From Candidatus Methanoperedens sp. (GTDB lineage: Archaea > Halobacteriota > Methanosarcinia > Methanosarcinales > Methanoperedenaceae), in NCBI GenBank assembly GCA_012026835.1, contig VEPN01000008.1:1-64000 (forward strand): 64,000 nucleotides of DNA, written 5' to 3'. A program made the translations under genes and the position numbers. Shown here piece after piece: positions 1-8,500 of this stretch; position 1 is the stretch's first letter, and each line of letters opens with the position of its first letter. The notes beneath the pieces are model-generated. The model made no database searches. It was not told the DNA's origin and saw only the letters and a list, made by a program, of their open reading frames with translations.

Positions 1-1
1 C

Positions 2-94
2 TGGGAAAATAAGAGTGAATTAAAACGGCAACTGATTACGGCATTTGAAGAGGGTATCATTATGGTTCCAATCTACGATTACTTGAGAACTTGA
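2..94 (+). CDS. C-terminal end of an unidentified protein (cut by window edge)
   Basis: The second frame is open from the left edge to a TGA at 92-94 and gives about 30 residues ending in VPIYDYLRT. The composition is normal for a soluble protein, so this is probably the tail of a gene that starts outside the window. It is too short to assign a family. The 70 bases after it carry no gene and lead to the convergent stop of the minus-strand surface gene. Confidence 0.45.
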   Translation, partial: WENKSELKRQLITAFEEGIIMVPIYDYLRT

Positions 95-165
95 CTATAA
101 TTATAGAGGGAAATATAAACGCAAATGTAGTCACCCCGAATCCCGTATTTAGTGAACAAGACTTC

Positions 166-750
166 TTAGTAATATTTCAGCCAGCGCCATGCCACAAGCA
201 ACATTACGACAGCGATAAGCACAGATGGGAACGGCGCGGGCTTGGCAGGCGTGCCCGAAGCTGCTGGCTGGGGAGTTGGATTTGAGGGGGCGCCTGTGTA
301 CTGCTCATCGAGGATGTAGGGATTGGCGATTGTGAACTGGATTATTCTATTGTCCATTCCTTTATTAAATTGAACGAAAATGTTTATTGGTGCATTACCA
401 TTTTTCCATGCGCCACTGGGAGCTACTGTCCATGTATATGTTTTTGACCAGCCAGATTCGACTTTTAAATTGTCCACCCGATCATCTTCTTTACTTGGCC
501 CATTTACTACATTGAAAGCCTTCGTTACTCCTGGTTCTCTTAAGATTAGTAATACATCACCTTTGATTTTAGATATAACCTCTACTTTAACTTCAACAGG
601 TTGTCCTATCTTTAATTGAATGTCTTCTACTGTTGCATTTTTCCTATCAAACCATGCCTTAACAATACCATAATCGTTCTCTGCTGCCATTACTATCTGC
701 AAATTAGAAAGTAATATCATCAAAATGAAAATTGTAAATTTGAATTTCAT
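166..750 (-). CDS. sarcinarray-family cell-surface protein
   Basis: The product is a secreted, membrane-anchored protein of 194 residues. It has an N-terminal signal peptide (about residues 1-22, hydrophobic FTIFILMILL), a beta-rich middle domain, a Pro/Ala/Thr linker, and a C-terminal hydrophobic helix preceded by PAPFPS. This is the layout of PEF/PGF-type archaeosortase substrates, although the sorting motif is not canonical. The phrases YGIVKAWF, GWSKTYTW and ANPYILDEQY match my memory of the sarcinarray family, which is expanded in Methanosarcina. The function is unknown; it is probably part of the outer surface. The start at 750 is preferred over the longer frame (795) because GGTGA lies just upstream. 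It follows the large pilin-like gene by 4 bases and is probably co-transcribed with it. Confidence 0.8.
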   Translation of the reverse strand: MKFKFTIFILMILLSNLQIVMAAENDYGIVKAWFDRKNATVEDIQLKIGQPVEVKVEVISKIKGDVLLILREPGVTKAFNVVNGPSKEDDRVDNLKVESGWSKTYTWTVAPSGAWKNGNAPINIFVQFNKGMDNRIIQFTIANPYILDEQYTGAPSNPTPQPAASGTPAKPAPFPSVLIAVVMLLVAWRWLKYY

Positions 751-754
751 TAAA

Positions 755-3502
755 TCACCCTTTATTCCATCCTTTTGATTTCTCAACATATCCAAGTGTA
801 GTCAAAATACCTCCTTCTCTATCTCCTACACCTGTTTTGCCTGGTGGTACGGCTATGAAAGTTCCAGTTGTAAAATTAAAATTTATAGGCAAATTATTCC
901 CAATATATGATTCAGAAACGGGATCCTTTATTATTTCAAATTTTCTCACATACACCTGCGCATCGTGCCCAAAAATCGGATTTGGATGCACCTCGTTATC
1001 CACATCCTGAACTTCAAACTTCACAAACTCACCTTCAACATTGATCTCCCAAGCATTCACAGTCATTATCCACGGATCAAAAGTAGGAAGTATCGGCAAT
1101 CCAAACTCAGTCATCAGATTCGTATTCCTGAGCTTTAATATATACAACTTCTCATCACCGTACTGGACATTCGGATCAAGATAATCCGGCTCCTGGTTAA
1201 TCGCAAGCGTCACGCTCTCGTTCCACGCCTCAAGCTCCTCCGGCGCATAAACTTTCCCATTTTCATCCACATGGAAAGCCCTCATCGGCACGCCAAAAGG
1301 AAGAACCATCCCTTCAGACAAAAGCTTTGAAGCGTTCCTGTTCGCATCAGTAACTTCAACAGAAAAATTCCCCCTGATCTTTTCATTTATCAGCCCGCTG
1401 CCATTTGAGAACTTATCCCATATCTGGTGCTTCACCTCATCCACGTACCACTCGCGGGTGGCAGAGATAACCTTGGCGCTTGCGCTTTTATATTTACCGT
1501 AGAAATATTCGGGCTTATTGATGTATCCTGTCTCGTTCCTCTCTATTTTCATAATAAGGTTATCCCGCGTAGCGTTCAGGAAATCAGAAGGCACAGGATA
1601 TCTTGTATAATTGATTTCAGGATCAAGATGTACGTCCCTGCTGATACTGTTTGTGATATTATTCACAGCAAGCCTTGATTCAAGATATACCCAGTCAGGC
1701 ACTTCAACCATAAAAGGGACGGGTGCATTCCCTGAATAATACTGAATATCGGTATCTCCGTTTAATCCCATGTTCTTGATATTCGCATTTTTGTTCGGAA
1801 CATAAAAGCCGTCTCTATATTTCAGGAACGCTTCTTCAAGATTGGGGTCTGTACGTGAACTAAAATACGTTACCTCTGCCGGCCCATAAGGTTTTTCAAT
1901 ATCATTTTTTGAGGACAGGTAGCTTTTCTTGAATTCAAGCGGGATTTCGACTTTCGAATTTTCAAGGGCTTTCAATGTTATTGAAACTATATCCACCCTT
2001 TTATCCGTGGTTGCCATCTCATTGAACTCGGTGCGGCTGCACGTGTCGATATAGGTCTCTGTGCATGTGGACGGGTTGCCTTCAGAATCCGTGCAGTCAT
2101 AAGAGCGCGTCTTTTCGCAGGAATAGTAAACTATGTAGTAATGCCTCCATAAATGCTGCCGCGTCCATGTCACTTCCCATATCTCACCTTCCAGGTTTCC
2201 AGGTACATACGTATCGCGGGGTATCGTGCCTATCGGCCTCATGGTATCGGGTTCGCCCCAATCCTCTGCACCTGCATCTGATTCGTATCCTTCATGCTCA
2301 CCCGGTGTTTCTGTTATCTGTCTTGCAACGCCTGTAGCAAGCCTTGTGCTATATACCTGCGGGATAATATTCATTATCTCCTGATAGACTATCGAGCCGC
2401 CTGGTCTTGATTCGTTGTTCAGGTAATCTGTTATTGGCGTGGCATTGTAATCATGACTTTTCGCCCTGTTGAATGTTTCCTCAGCCTCGCTTGAGTTCCC
2501 GGTTGAATTGAATGCGTCTTTTTGCGGGTCTATCTTAAGCGAACCGTTGTCAAGTGCAACCTCTTCGTATTTGCGTTTCTTATTTGTGAGTGTGTATGCG
2601 GTTTCCCTGGCGTATTCCACAATGCTTGCCGGGTCAGCAGAGTTGAACACGAAACCCTGGTCAAGGAGCAGGGCACCATTCAGGATGAGTGCAAGGTGTG
2701 AGTTGTTGACTATATTTTTTGGCGTGCCTTTTGAGTATTGCAGGTATCCGCCTGCCCAGGTGTACGCAGTGGCAAATGCCGTGGTTTCTGTCATTACTGC
2801 GTTCGTGCCGTTCACCCTTTCTCCGTACTCGTCGGTGAGGTCTTTTAAGAGCGGGTATCTTGTTGTGATCACGGTTTCCACTGTTATGGTTTCATTTACG
2901 AGTTCAGAGCCTGTTTCCAGGTCTTTTAGATGGAGATTTAAAGGTGCTGATATTACCCAGTATGTTTGGTATCCTTTTTCAAACCTGCCTCCGCCCGGTG
3001 CAAGTACGGGAGGGGTTATTGTCCTGTTGAGTTTCATTTTTACAGGCCTGATTGTTATTTTTTCCCATGAGCCGGGAGGGTCGGCGTTCACCGAGAAACC
3101 GCGATATGTGAATGTGTCGTACTCGTAGTTTGATTGTATGTAATAGTTGAGTGTATTGTTTGTCATCGCTTTTGCCCGGTTCAGGCTGAACAGGTATGGG
3201 TCGCCGTATGTGCCCCTGTAGTATTCACTTGTGTTGTCCGGCTTTATTACGGGCGTCTCGCCGAGGGTTTTGAGTGCGTCCATGCCTGCGTAGTTAACGG
3301 CACGGGCAAGGTCTGCTTTTGCATATTGCAGTGCCGTGTCGGGGGCAGTGACCTCGATTCCGGTTGACATGGTCTTTGCCATTTTTATGTCCAGGCGCGT
3401 GAGGTTCATGGAGACGATAAGGGAAACGATAATGAGAAATACGCCGATCACGGCAAAGGGGACACGGGCTGTGTCGTTTTTAAGAAATGCTTTTCCACTC
3501 AT
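755..3502 (-). CDS. large secreted protein with pilin-like N-terminus
   Basis: The protein has about 915 residues. Its only clear hydrophobic segment is near the N-terminus (about residues 12-32, FAVIGVFLIIVSLIVSMNL), preceded by a short basic leader. That resembles archaeal type IV pilin or TadE-like proteins and the long DUF7286-type proteins linked to archaeal pilus loci; this family link is tentative. The remaining roughly 870 residues are predicted extracellular: rich in N-x-S/T sequons, with a Cys-rich insert around residues 450-480 that could form disulfides. The start at 3502 is chosen because AGGAGATT precedes it; the longer frame to 3553 has no such site. It is followed at 4 bases by the sarcinarray gene, so the two probably form a surface-structure operon. 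Function not known. Confidence 0.7.
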   Translation of the reverse strand: MSGKAFLKNDTARVPFAVIGVFLIIVSLIVSMNLTRLDIKMAKTMSTGIEVTAPDTALQYAKADLARAVNYAGMDALKTLGETPVIKPDNTSEYYRGTYGDPYLFSLNRAKAMTNNTLNYYIQSNYEYDTFTYRGFSVNADPPGSWEKITIRPVKMKLNRTITPPVLAPGGGRFEKGYQTYWVISAPLNLHLKDLETGSELVNETITVETVITTRYPLLKDLTDEYGERVNGTNAVMTETTAFATAYTWAGGYLQYSKGTPKNIVNNSHLALILNGALLLDQGFVFNSADPASIVEYARETAYTLTNKKRKYEEVALDNGSLKIDPQKDAFNSTGNSSEAEETFNRAKSHDYNATPITDYLNNESRPGGSIVYQEIMNIIPQVYSTRLATGVARQITETPGEHEGYESDAGAEDWGEPDTMRPIGTIPRDTYVPGNLEGEIWEVTWTRQHLWRHYYIVYYSCEKTRSYDCTDSEGNPSTCTETYIDTCSRTEFNEMATTDKRVDIVSITLKALENSKVEIPLEFKKSYLSSKNDIEKPYGPAEVTYFSSRTDPNLEEAFLKYRDGFYVPNKNANIKNMGLNGDTDIQYYSGNAPVPFMVEVPDWVYLESRLAVNNITNSISRDVHLDPEINYTRYPVPSDFLNATRDNLIMKIERNETGYINKPEYFYGKYKSASAKVISATREWYVDEVKHQIWDKFSNGSGLINEKIRGNFSVEVTDANRNASKLLSEGMVLPFGVPMRAFHVDENGKVYAPEELEAWNESVTLAINQEPDYLDPNVQYGDEKLYILKLRNTNLMTEFGLPILPTFDPWIMTVNAWEINVEGEFVKFEVQDVDNEVHPNPIFGHDAQVYVRKFEIIKDPVSESYIGNNLPINFNFTTGTFIAVPPGKTGVGDREGGILTTLGYVEKSKGWNKG

Positions 3503-3621
3503 AATCTCCTCGGATTGGCACGTCACCACCTGCCCTGTAATAAATATTTTCATATTTTCCTGTAAAAAAATGCAAAATACTGAAAAAATGTTTAACTACC
3601 TTGTACATATAATTAGTAATA

Positions 3622-4254
3622 ATGCAAGAGAATGCCGCCCTGATCATCTCCCTCTTAAAAAAAGAGTATCCGGATGTGAGAATAGCACTTGTTCATTCAA
3701 ATCCGCTTGAGCTATTGATCGCCACGATACTTTCAGCCCAGTGCACCGATGCACAGGTGAACGAGGTGACAAAGACCCTGTTCAAAAAATACAGGACGCC
3801 TGAGGATTACATCAAAGTCCCGCAGGAAGAACTTGAAAAGGATATATATTCTACTGGTTTTTACAGGAACAAGGCAAAGAACATTAAGAAGCTCTCTGAG
3901 ATACTGGTCAATAATTTCGGCGGGAAAGTCCCGGATAACATGGATTATCTCCTCACTCTGCCGGGTGTGGCAAGAAAAACCGCAAACATCGTATTATCAA
4001 GCGCTTTCGGGAAAATCGAAGGCATTGCGGTCGATACCCATGTGAAAAGACTTTCAGCAAGGCTTGGCCTCACAGCAAACACAGACCCCAATAAGATAGA
4101 AAAAGACCTCATGAAGGTCGTTCCAAAAGATGAATGGGCTGTACTCACACTGCTTCTCATACATCACGGCAGAAAGATCTGCACGGCAAGAAAACCCCTG
4201 TGCGGCGAATGTGTTTTGAACAATCTCTGCCCGTCGGCATTTACTTTCGGGTGA
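3622..4254 (+). CDS. nth: endonuclease III (base-excision DNA glycosylase/AP lyase)
   Basis: This enzyme removes oxidised pyrimidines from DNA and nicks the abasic site. The 210 residues match the usual family length. The helix-hairpin-helix LPGVARKTANIV holds the catalytic Lys119, and the catalytic Asp138 is in VDTHV. The C-terminal 4Fe-4S loop is complete: Cys187, Cys194, Cys197 and Cys203 (C-x6-C-x2-C-x5-C). The gene is 4 bases from a 3'-phosphoesterase gene downstream, which in turn overlaps an aldolase gene, so the three appear to form one transcript. Pairing a glycosylase/AP lyase, which can leave blocked 3' ends, with an enzyme that cleans 3' ends makes functional sense. That link is inferred from position. 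Confidence 0.95.
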   Translation: MQENAALIISLLKKEYPDVRIALVHSNPLELLIATILSAQCTDAQVNEVTKTLFKKYRTPEDYIKVPQEELEKDIYSTGFYRNKAKNIKKLSEILVNNFGGKVPDNMDYLLTLPGVARKTANIVLSSAFGKIEGIAVDTHVKRLSARLGLTANTDPNKIEKDLMKVVPKDEWAVLTLLLIHHGRKICTARKPLCGECVLNNLCPSAFTFG

Positions 4255-4257
4255 GAT

Positions 4258-4704
4258 ATGCCGCTTGAGGAATATCGAAAGAAGAGGGATTTTACAAGAT
4301 CGCCTGAGCCAAGAGGCGGCGCCGGGGAAAGCACTGGAAGGATTTTCGTTGTGCATGAACATCATGCGACCCGGCTTCATTATGACCTGCGCCTTGAAAT
4401 GGGAGGTGTGCTGCGGTCATGGGCAGTGCCAAAAGAACCGCCTGTGGAAGAGGGTATAAAGAGGCTTGCCATCCAGACAGAAGACCACCCTGTTGAATAT
4501 GCAGGTTTTGAAGGGACAATCCCTGAGGGAATGTACGGGGCGGGAACTGTGAAGACATGGGATAAAGGTGAGTTTATTCTTGAAGAAGAAGCTGATAAAG
4601 AATTGCTTTTTGAATTGAAGGGAAAGAAACTGACCGGAAGGTATGCTTTGATCAAAACAAAGTTCAAGGGAAAGGATTCCTGGCTGTTCTTTAAAAGGAA
4701 ATGA
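4258..4704 (+). CDS. stand-alone DNA 3'-phosphoesterase (LigD PE-domain family)
   Basis: The 148 residues correspond to the phosphoesterase domain of bacterial LigD, here as an independent protein, as known in several archaea. The family removes 3'-phosphates and 3'-ribonucleotides so that ends become ligatable. The metal-site motifs are present: HEHHATRLHYDLRLE (about residues 33-47, with His36, His41 and Asp43), DHPVEY (77-81) and the FEG-IPEG-YGAG-WDKGEF block (84-106). There is no ligase or polymerase domain and none is encoded nearby. It sits 4 bases after endonuclease III and overlaps the next start by ATGA, consistent with a repair operon. Confidence 0.93.
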   Translation: MPLEEYRKKRDFTRSPEPRGGAGESTGRIFVVHEHHATRLHYDLRLEMGGVLRSWAVPKEPPVEEGIKRLAIQTEDHPVEYAGFEGTIPEGMYGAGTVKTWDKGEFILEEEADKELLFELKGKKLTGRYALIKTKFKGKDSWLFFKRK

Positions 4705-5258
4705 TCATGTGGCGTGAAATGGCAAAATTCGGTAAAAAACTCGTTGACCACGGACTTGTGGAATCGCATTTCGGGAATATCAGCGTCCGCACAGGCAGTA
4801 AAATGCTCATAACAAGAAGCGGATTTGCACTTGATGAGATCAACGAGAACAGCGTTGTTGAGGTGGATATCGATAAGCCTTCAAGCCTTGATATGATCGC
4901 CTCATCCGAAAGCCTTGTGCACCGCATGATATATAAGAATACATCGGCTCTTGCTATCATCCATGCCCATTGTCCCTTTGCTATCATCGAGTCCTTACTG
5001 GCAGAGGGGGATATTATTGTCCCCATCGATAGTGAAGGGCAGTACTTCCTGCACGAAATTCCCATAGTAAAAGGGGGAATCGGAACGCCCGAACTTGCTA
5101 AAAATACAGCCGATGCCCTGCGCGACCATAAAGGGGCGATTGTTTCCGGACACGGCACCTTTGCCATCGGAAAAATGCTTGAAGAAGCTTATGTCAATAC
5201 GACGCAAATAGAGCATAGTTGTAAATTAAAGTATTATTGCGATCTTGTTAAGAAATAG
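4701..5258 (+). CDS. class II aldolase/adducin-family protein
   Basis: This is a zinc-dependent sugar-phosphate aldolase or epimerase-type enzyme of 185 residues. The fold signature is HGLVESHFGNISVR (about 17-30). Zinc ligands are visible as IIHAH (His88 and His90) and SGHG (His151), and Glu70 in ASSES is at the position of the catalytic acid of fuculose-phosphate aldolase. Archaeal relatives include the MJ1418-type fuculose-1-phosphate aldolase and methylthioribulose-phosphate dehydratase-like proteins; the substrate cannot be decided from sequence. The start overlaps the stop of the phosphoesterase gene (ATGA), so it is translationally coupled to the repair pair, an odd combination with no clear metabolic explanation. 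Confidence 0.88.
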   Translation: MIMWREMAKFGKKLVDHGLVESHFGNISVRTGSKMLITRSGFALDEINENSVVEVDIDKPSSLDMIASSESLVHRMIYKNTSALAIIHAHCPFAIIESLLAEGDIIVPIDSEGQYFLHEIPIVKGGIGTPELAKNTADALRDHKGAIVSGHGTFAIGKMLEEAYVNTTQIEHSCKLKYYCDLVKK

Positions 5259-5481
5259 ACAATAGCTTTATTAACTCATTTTCCCTATATTTATGTAAGG
5301 AGTGTATCGAAAGAACAGATATCTTGATAATAATGTCTTTCGAAGTATATTCGTCATCATCATTAACAATTATCAACAATGATTCCGGGTTATACAATTT
5401 ATGAACGGGGGCGACACAGCATGGTATATTTCGTATCTGTGGATTCTTACCTGAGTCGTGATATGAATTCAGGCCATACAC
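5248..5481 (-). CDS. possible small gene or gene remnant, unknown
   Basis: A minus-strand frame from a possible GTG at 5481 to a TAA at 5248 encodes about 77 residues, including NPESLLIIVNDDDEY and HSLHKYRENELIKLL. These look more like real protein than a random frame. It would be convergent with the aldolase gene and overlap its last 11 bases. There is no clear Shine-Dalgarno site, and the frame continues upstream without a good ATG, so it may be a decayed 3' end. I do not recognise the family. Otherwise the 275 bases between the aldolase and the cytochrome hold no feature I can name. Confidence 0.22.
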   Translation of the reverse strand: MYGLNSYHDSGKNPQIRNIPCCVAPVHKLYNPESLLIIVNDDDEYTSKDIIIKISVLSIHSLHKYRENELIKLLSIS

Positions 5482-5533
5482 AATAGTATACCAGGATATC
5501 CGGGAGAGCTCTTTGAAAAGGAGTGATGAACAA

Positions 5534-8500
5534 ATGAAAGGTTCAAAATGTAAACCCACCAAAACCAATGTAAAACTTATATCACTTATGGTAATATGCG
5601 GGGCAATTATAGCCATATCCTGGTTACATCCATTAATTACACATGCCCTTGGAGAATCTCCTTTTGCAACCCCGGTCGCACCAGGCACCCCCTCAATAAA
5701 ACTTACTACGAACAGGCTGGTAATACTTGATGACCCCAGCGGGTGGGATGGGGGAGCCGCCGGGATTACAGACCAGGGCAATCAGTGGTCAGGGGAAAGC
5801 ACCACCATCCGCTGGTATGCGCTTGTGATGAGCTCTTCGGGGAGAGGGGCAGAGGGAGTAGCTATCACAAGCCGGGTTTTATTCCCCAACGGTACTATTG
5901 CCCTTACTAAAAATGGTATCACCAACAGATTCGGCATCGCAGAATTCGGGCAGGATATGGACAGGTGGTTGATACAGAACGGGAGCGCAAGCGAAGGTCG
6001 ATATACAGTAGATGCCGCCGCAACAGTGGATGGAATTTCGGTAACCGGAAATTATGATTTTATTTATGACGAATGGGGATGCGGTTCAAATCCTGCAAGC
6101 GGATGTCATGTATCCCAGTACTGGCCCGGAGGTTTCATGCCTTCACAGAATGCCAGTTTATTTGCGGCAGGAAGTGTCCAGAACTCCCCATACCTTCATG
6201 CATGGGACAACTTCCATTCAGGTACAGGCCACGGGAACAGAGGAAGTATTGATGCCAACGAGTGCCTCACGTGCCACCGCGGTTATGATGGTGTGAACCG
6301 AACCCACAGCACCAGGGTACAGACAACACCACAGTATCCCGCAGGAATCCATAGCGGCAGTATACCCTGTACCGAATGCCATGCTGCTTTTGGAAGCGAC
6401 AGTATGCCAATCCTTCAGTGTTATGATTGCCATCCGGTAAGGAACAACAACCTCAGTATAAAAAGGTTCTCCCAGTCTGCAACAAGCGGCTTCTCCTACC
6501 AGCCATTGACTGATCCGAATATAATGGCACATAATGAAGGCCAGAATATTTCCTGCATACAGTGCCACAGTGGTATGCATAATGTATCCAAGCCCTATAA
6601 TATCACAGGCACCCCGGATACATATACTGAATACCAGCAGTGTACTGTATGCCACACTGCATACAAAAGACACAACGAATCTGTAAGCTGTACAGTCTGC
6701 CATTCGCAGGATGCCCATTCAATCAAAGTATTTGGCCAGAACGCAACTTATGTAAGCGGCACAGGGAACGCCTATCGAGGCAACTGCACCAACTGCCACC
6801 AGAATTCTTCTTTCCTGAGTTTATTACTTTCCCAGCCAATGGCAGGTTCCCATACAGGAAGTGCCCCGCAGGTTCCACAGCCGGTAAACCATAGCAACGA
6901 CCCCCTGGCAGGGAAAAAATGGAACCAGACGCCGGGCTACTGGATAAACGGCACGGACGGAACGTCCCAGCTTTCTTCCTGCAAATACTGTCACGGCGAG
7001 ACCTTGCATAAGATAATCGCCCTCGGCAGGCCATCCCTCTTTAATGGCAGTAATCCTGTGAATGCGGATATCGGTAGTACCTGGTGCCAGCAATGCCACT
7101 GGCAGGGTGCAGCGAATTATTCAAGCATCGTATTTGCGTTTGAAGAAGACGGCAAGATAGTGCCGCCTGAGATCACGGGAAATGTTACCCATGGTGCAAA
7201 TAGTAGCAATCCGGCTTACTTCAATCATAGCGATACAGGCAAGGATGATTCTTCCTGCAGGGGCTGCCATGGGAGCCGGTCAGCAGTAAATGGAATCACA
7301 GGATTCATGCATAACGTAGCCACAGGCTCAAGTGGCAGTACGGACTGCGCAGTGTGCCATGATACCGGGGGAAGCGCACCCAGAATAATAAACTTTTCAG
7401 TTTTCAAGATAAGCGTCCATAAAGATCTTAACAACAACGCGAAAAACACCACGGTACTTTCAGAACTTGCGGATAAGGCCTGCTGGGCATGTCATGGGAA
7501 CGGGACGGAGCCTTCAGGCCATCCGGCGAGATACAGGACACCGCGGGAATGCAGCAATGATGACTGTCATGCACTCAACCAGTCTTTCAGAGCACCAATG
7601 ATCTATTCCCATTTCAAGGAAGCATCTTTGAACAATAATCCTGCAAATGCCACGAATTACAATATTTCCACCAGGGCATCATGCGAATCCTGCCATTCAA
7701 ACAGCCTTAATGCGCAGGGGATAAATATAAACGCATCAGTCTCCCACTACGCATCCCGCACAGGGCTTGTGGATTCCATAAACTGCATTTTCTGCCACCT
7801 GGATGAGGACAATGCAATAAAATGGGGAAATGCAACCGAGATAAATAAGAATATAAGTTCGCTCATCGAAATGGACAGGGAGAGGAATAAATTCACAGCC
7901 CGTGAAGGTGAATTTGTGGAGTTAGGAGCGGGATACAGGATAAAAGTCACAGGTGTATCGACCCTGAGAGGCAGCGTGCTGTTAGAATTATACAAAGCAA
8001 ATATGCTTGTAGATACCGTATCGGCCAATATTCCTGGCAGCTATGTCTATGAAGAAGAGCGCACGATAAACAACGGGACTTCCAAGATTCCTGTTATTGT
8101 GTTGAATATGACCTCAGCATTCCTCTTGGATAATCAAAGCTTTGTGCAATTTGAGGGCTTCAGGACAAGAAGGCCGCATTACGAGAATAAAACAACTTCC
8201 TGTTACCTGTGCCACTTTAACGGGGGCATGGAAAAAAATAGATACACCGTTATTGACCGCAAAGATGATTATGTATATTACACTGAAGTATTGTTTAACT
8301 CCTCAGATAAAAGGGAATTTAACCAGCAGCAGGCTTTGCAGAAGCTGGCTGGCGCAACACCTGATGATTCCCACATCGATATAGAGAGTGCCGGAAAAAA
8401 AACCATACGCAAAGGGGAGACCTGGAAACTGGCACCTGATTATACTCTCATCCTGGAGGATGTTTCAGAGAACAGCGACTCGGCAAGATTTCTGCTTGAA

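Noticed and set aside
2469-3128. 219-codon plus-strand frame inside the pilin-like gene
   Set aside because: It has no ribosome site and lies antisense to a gene with a good start site and a coherent N-terminal helix. A coding shadow.
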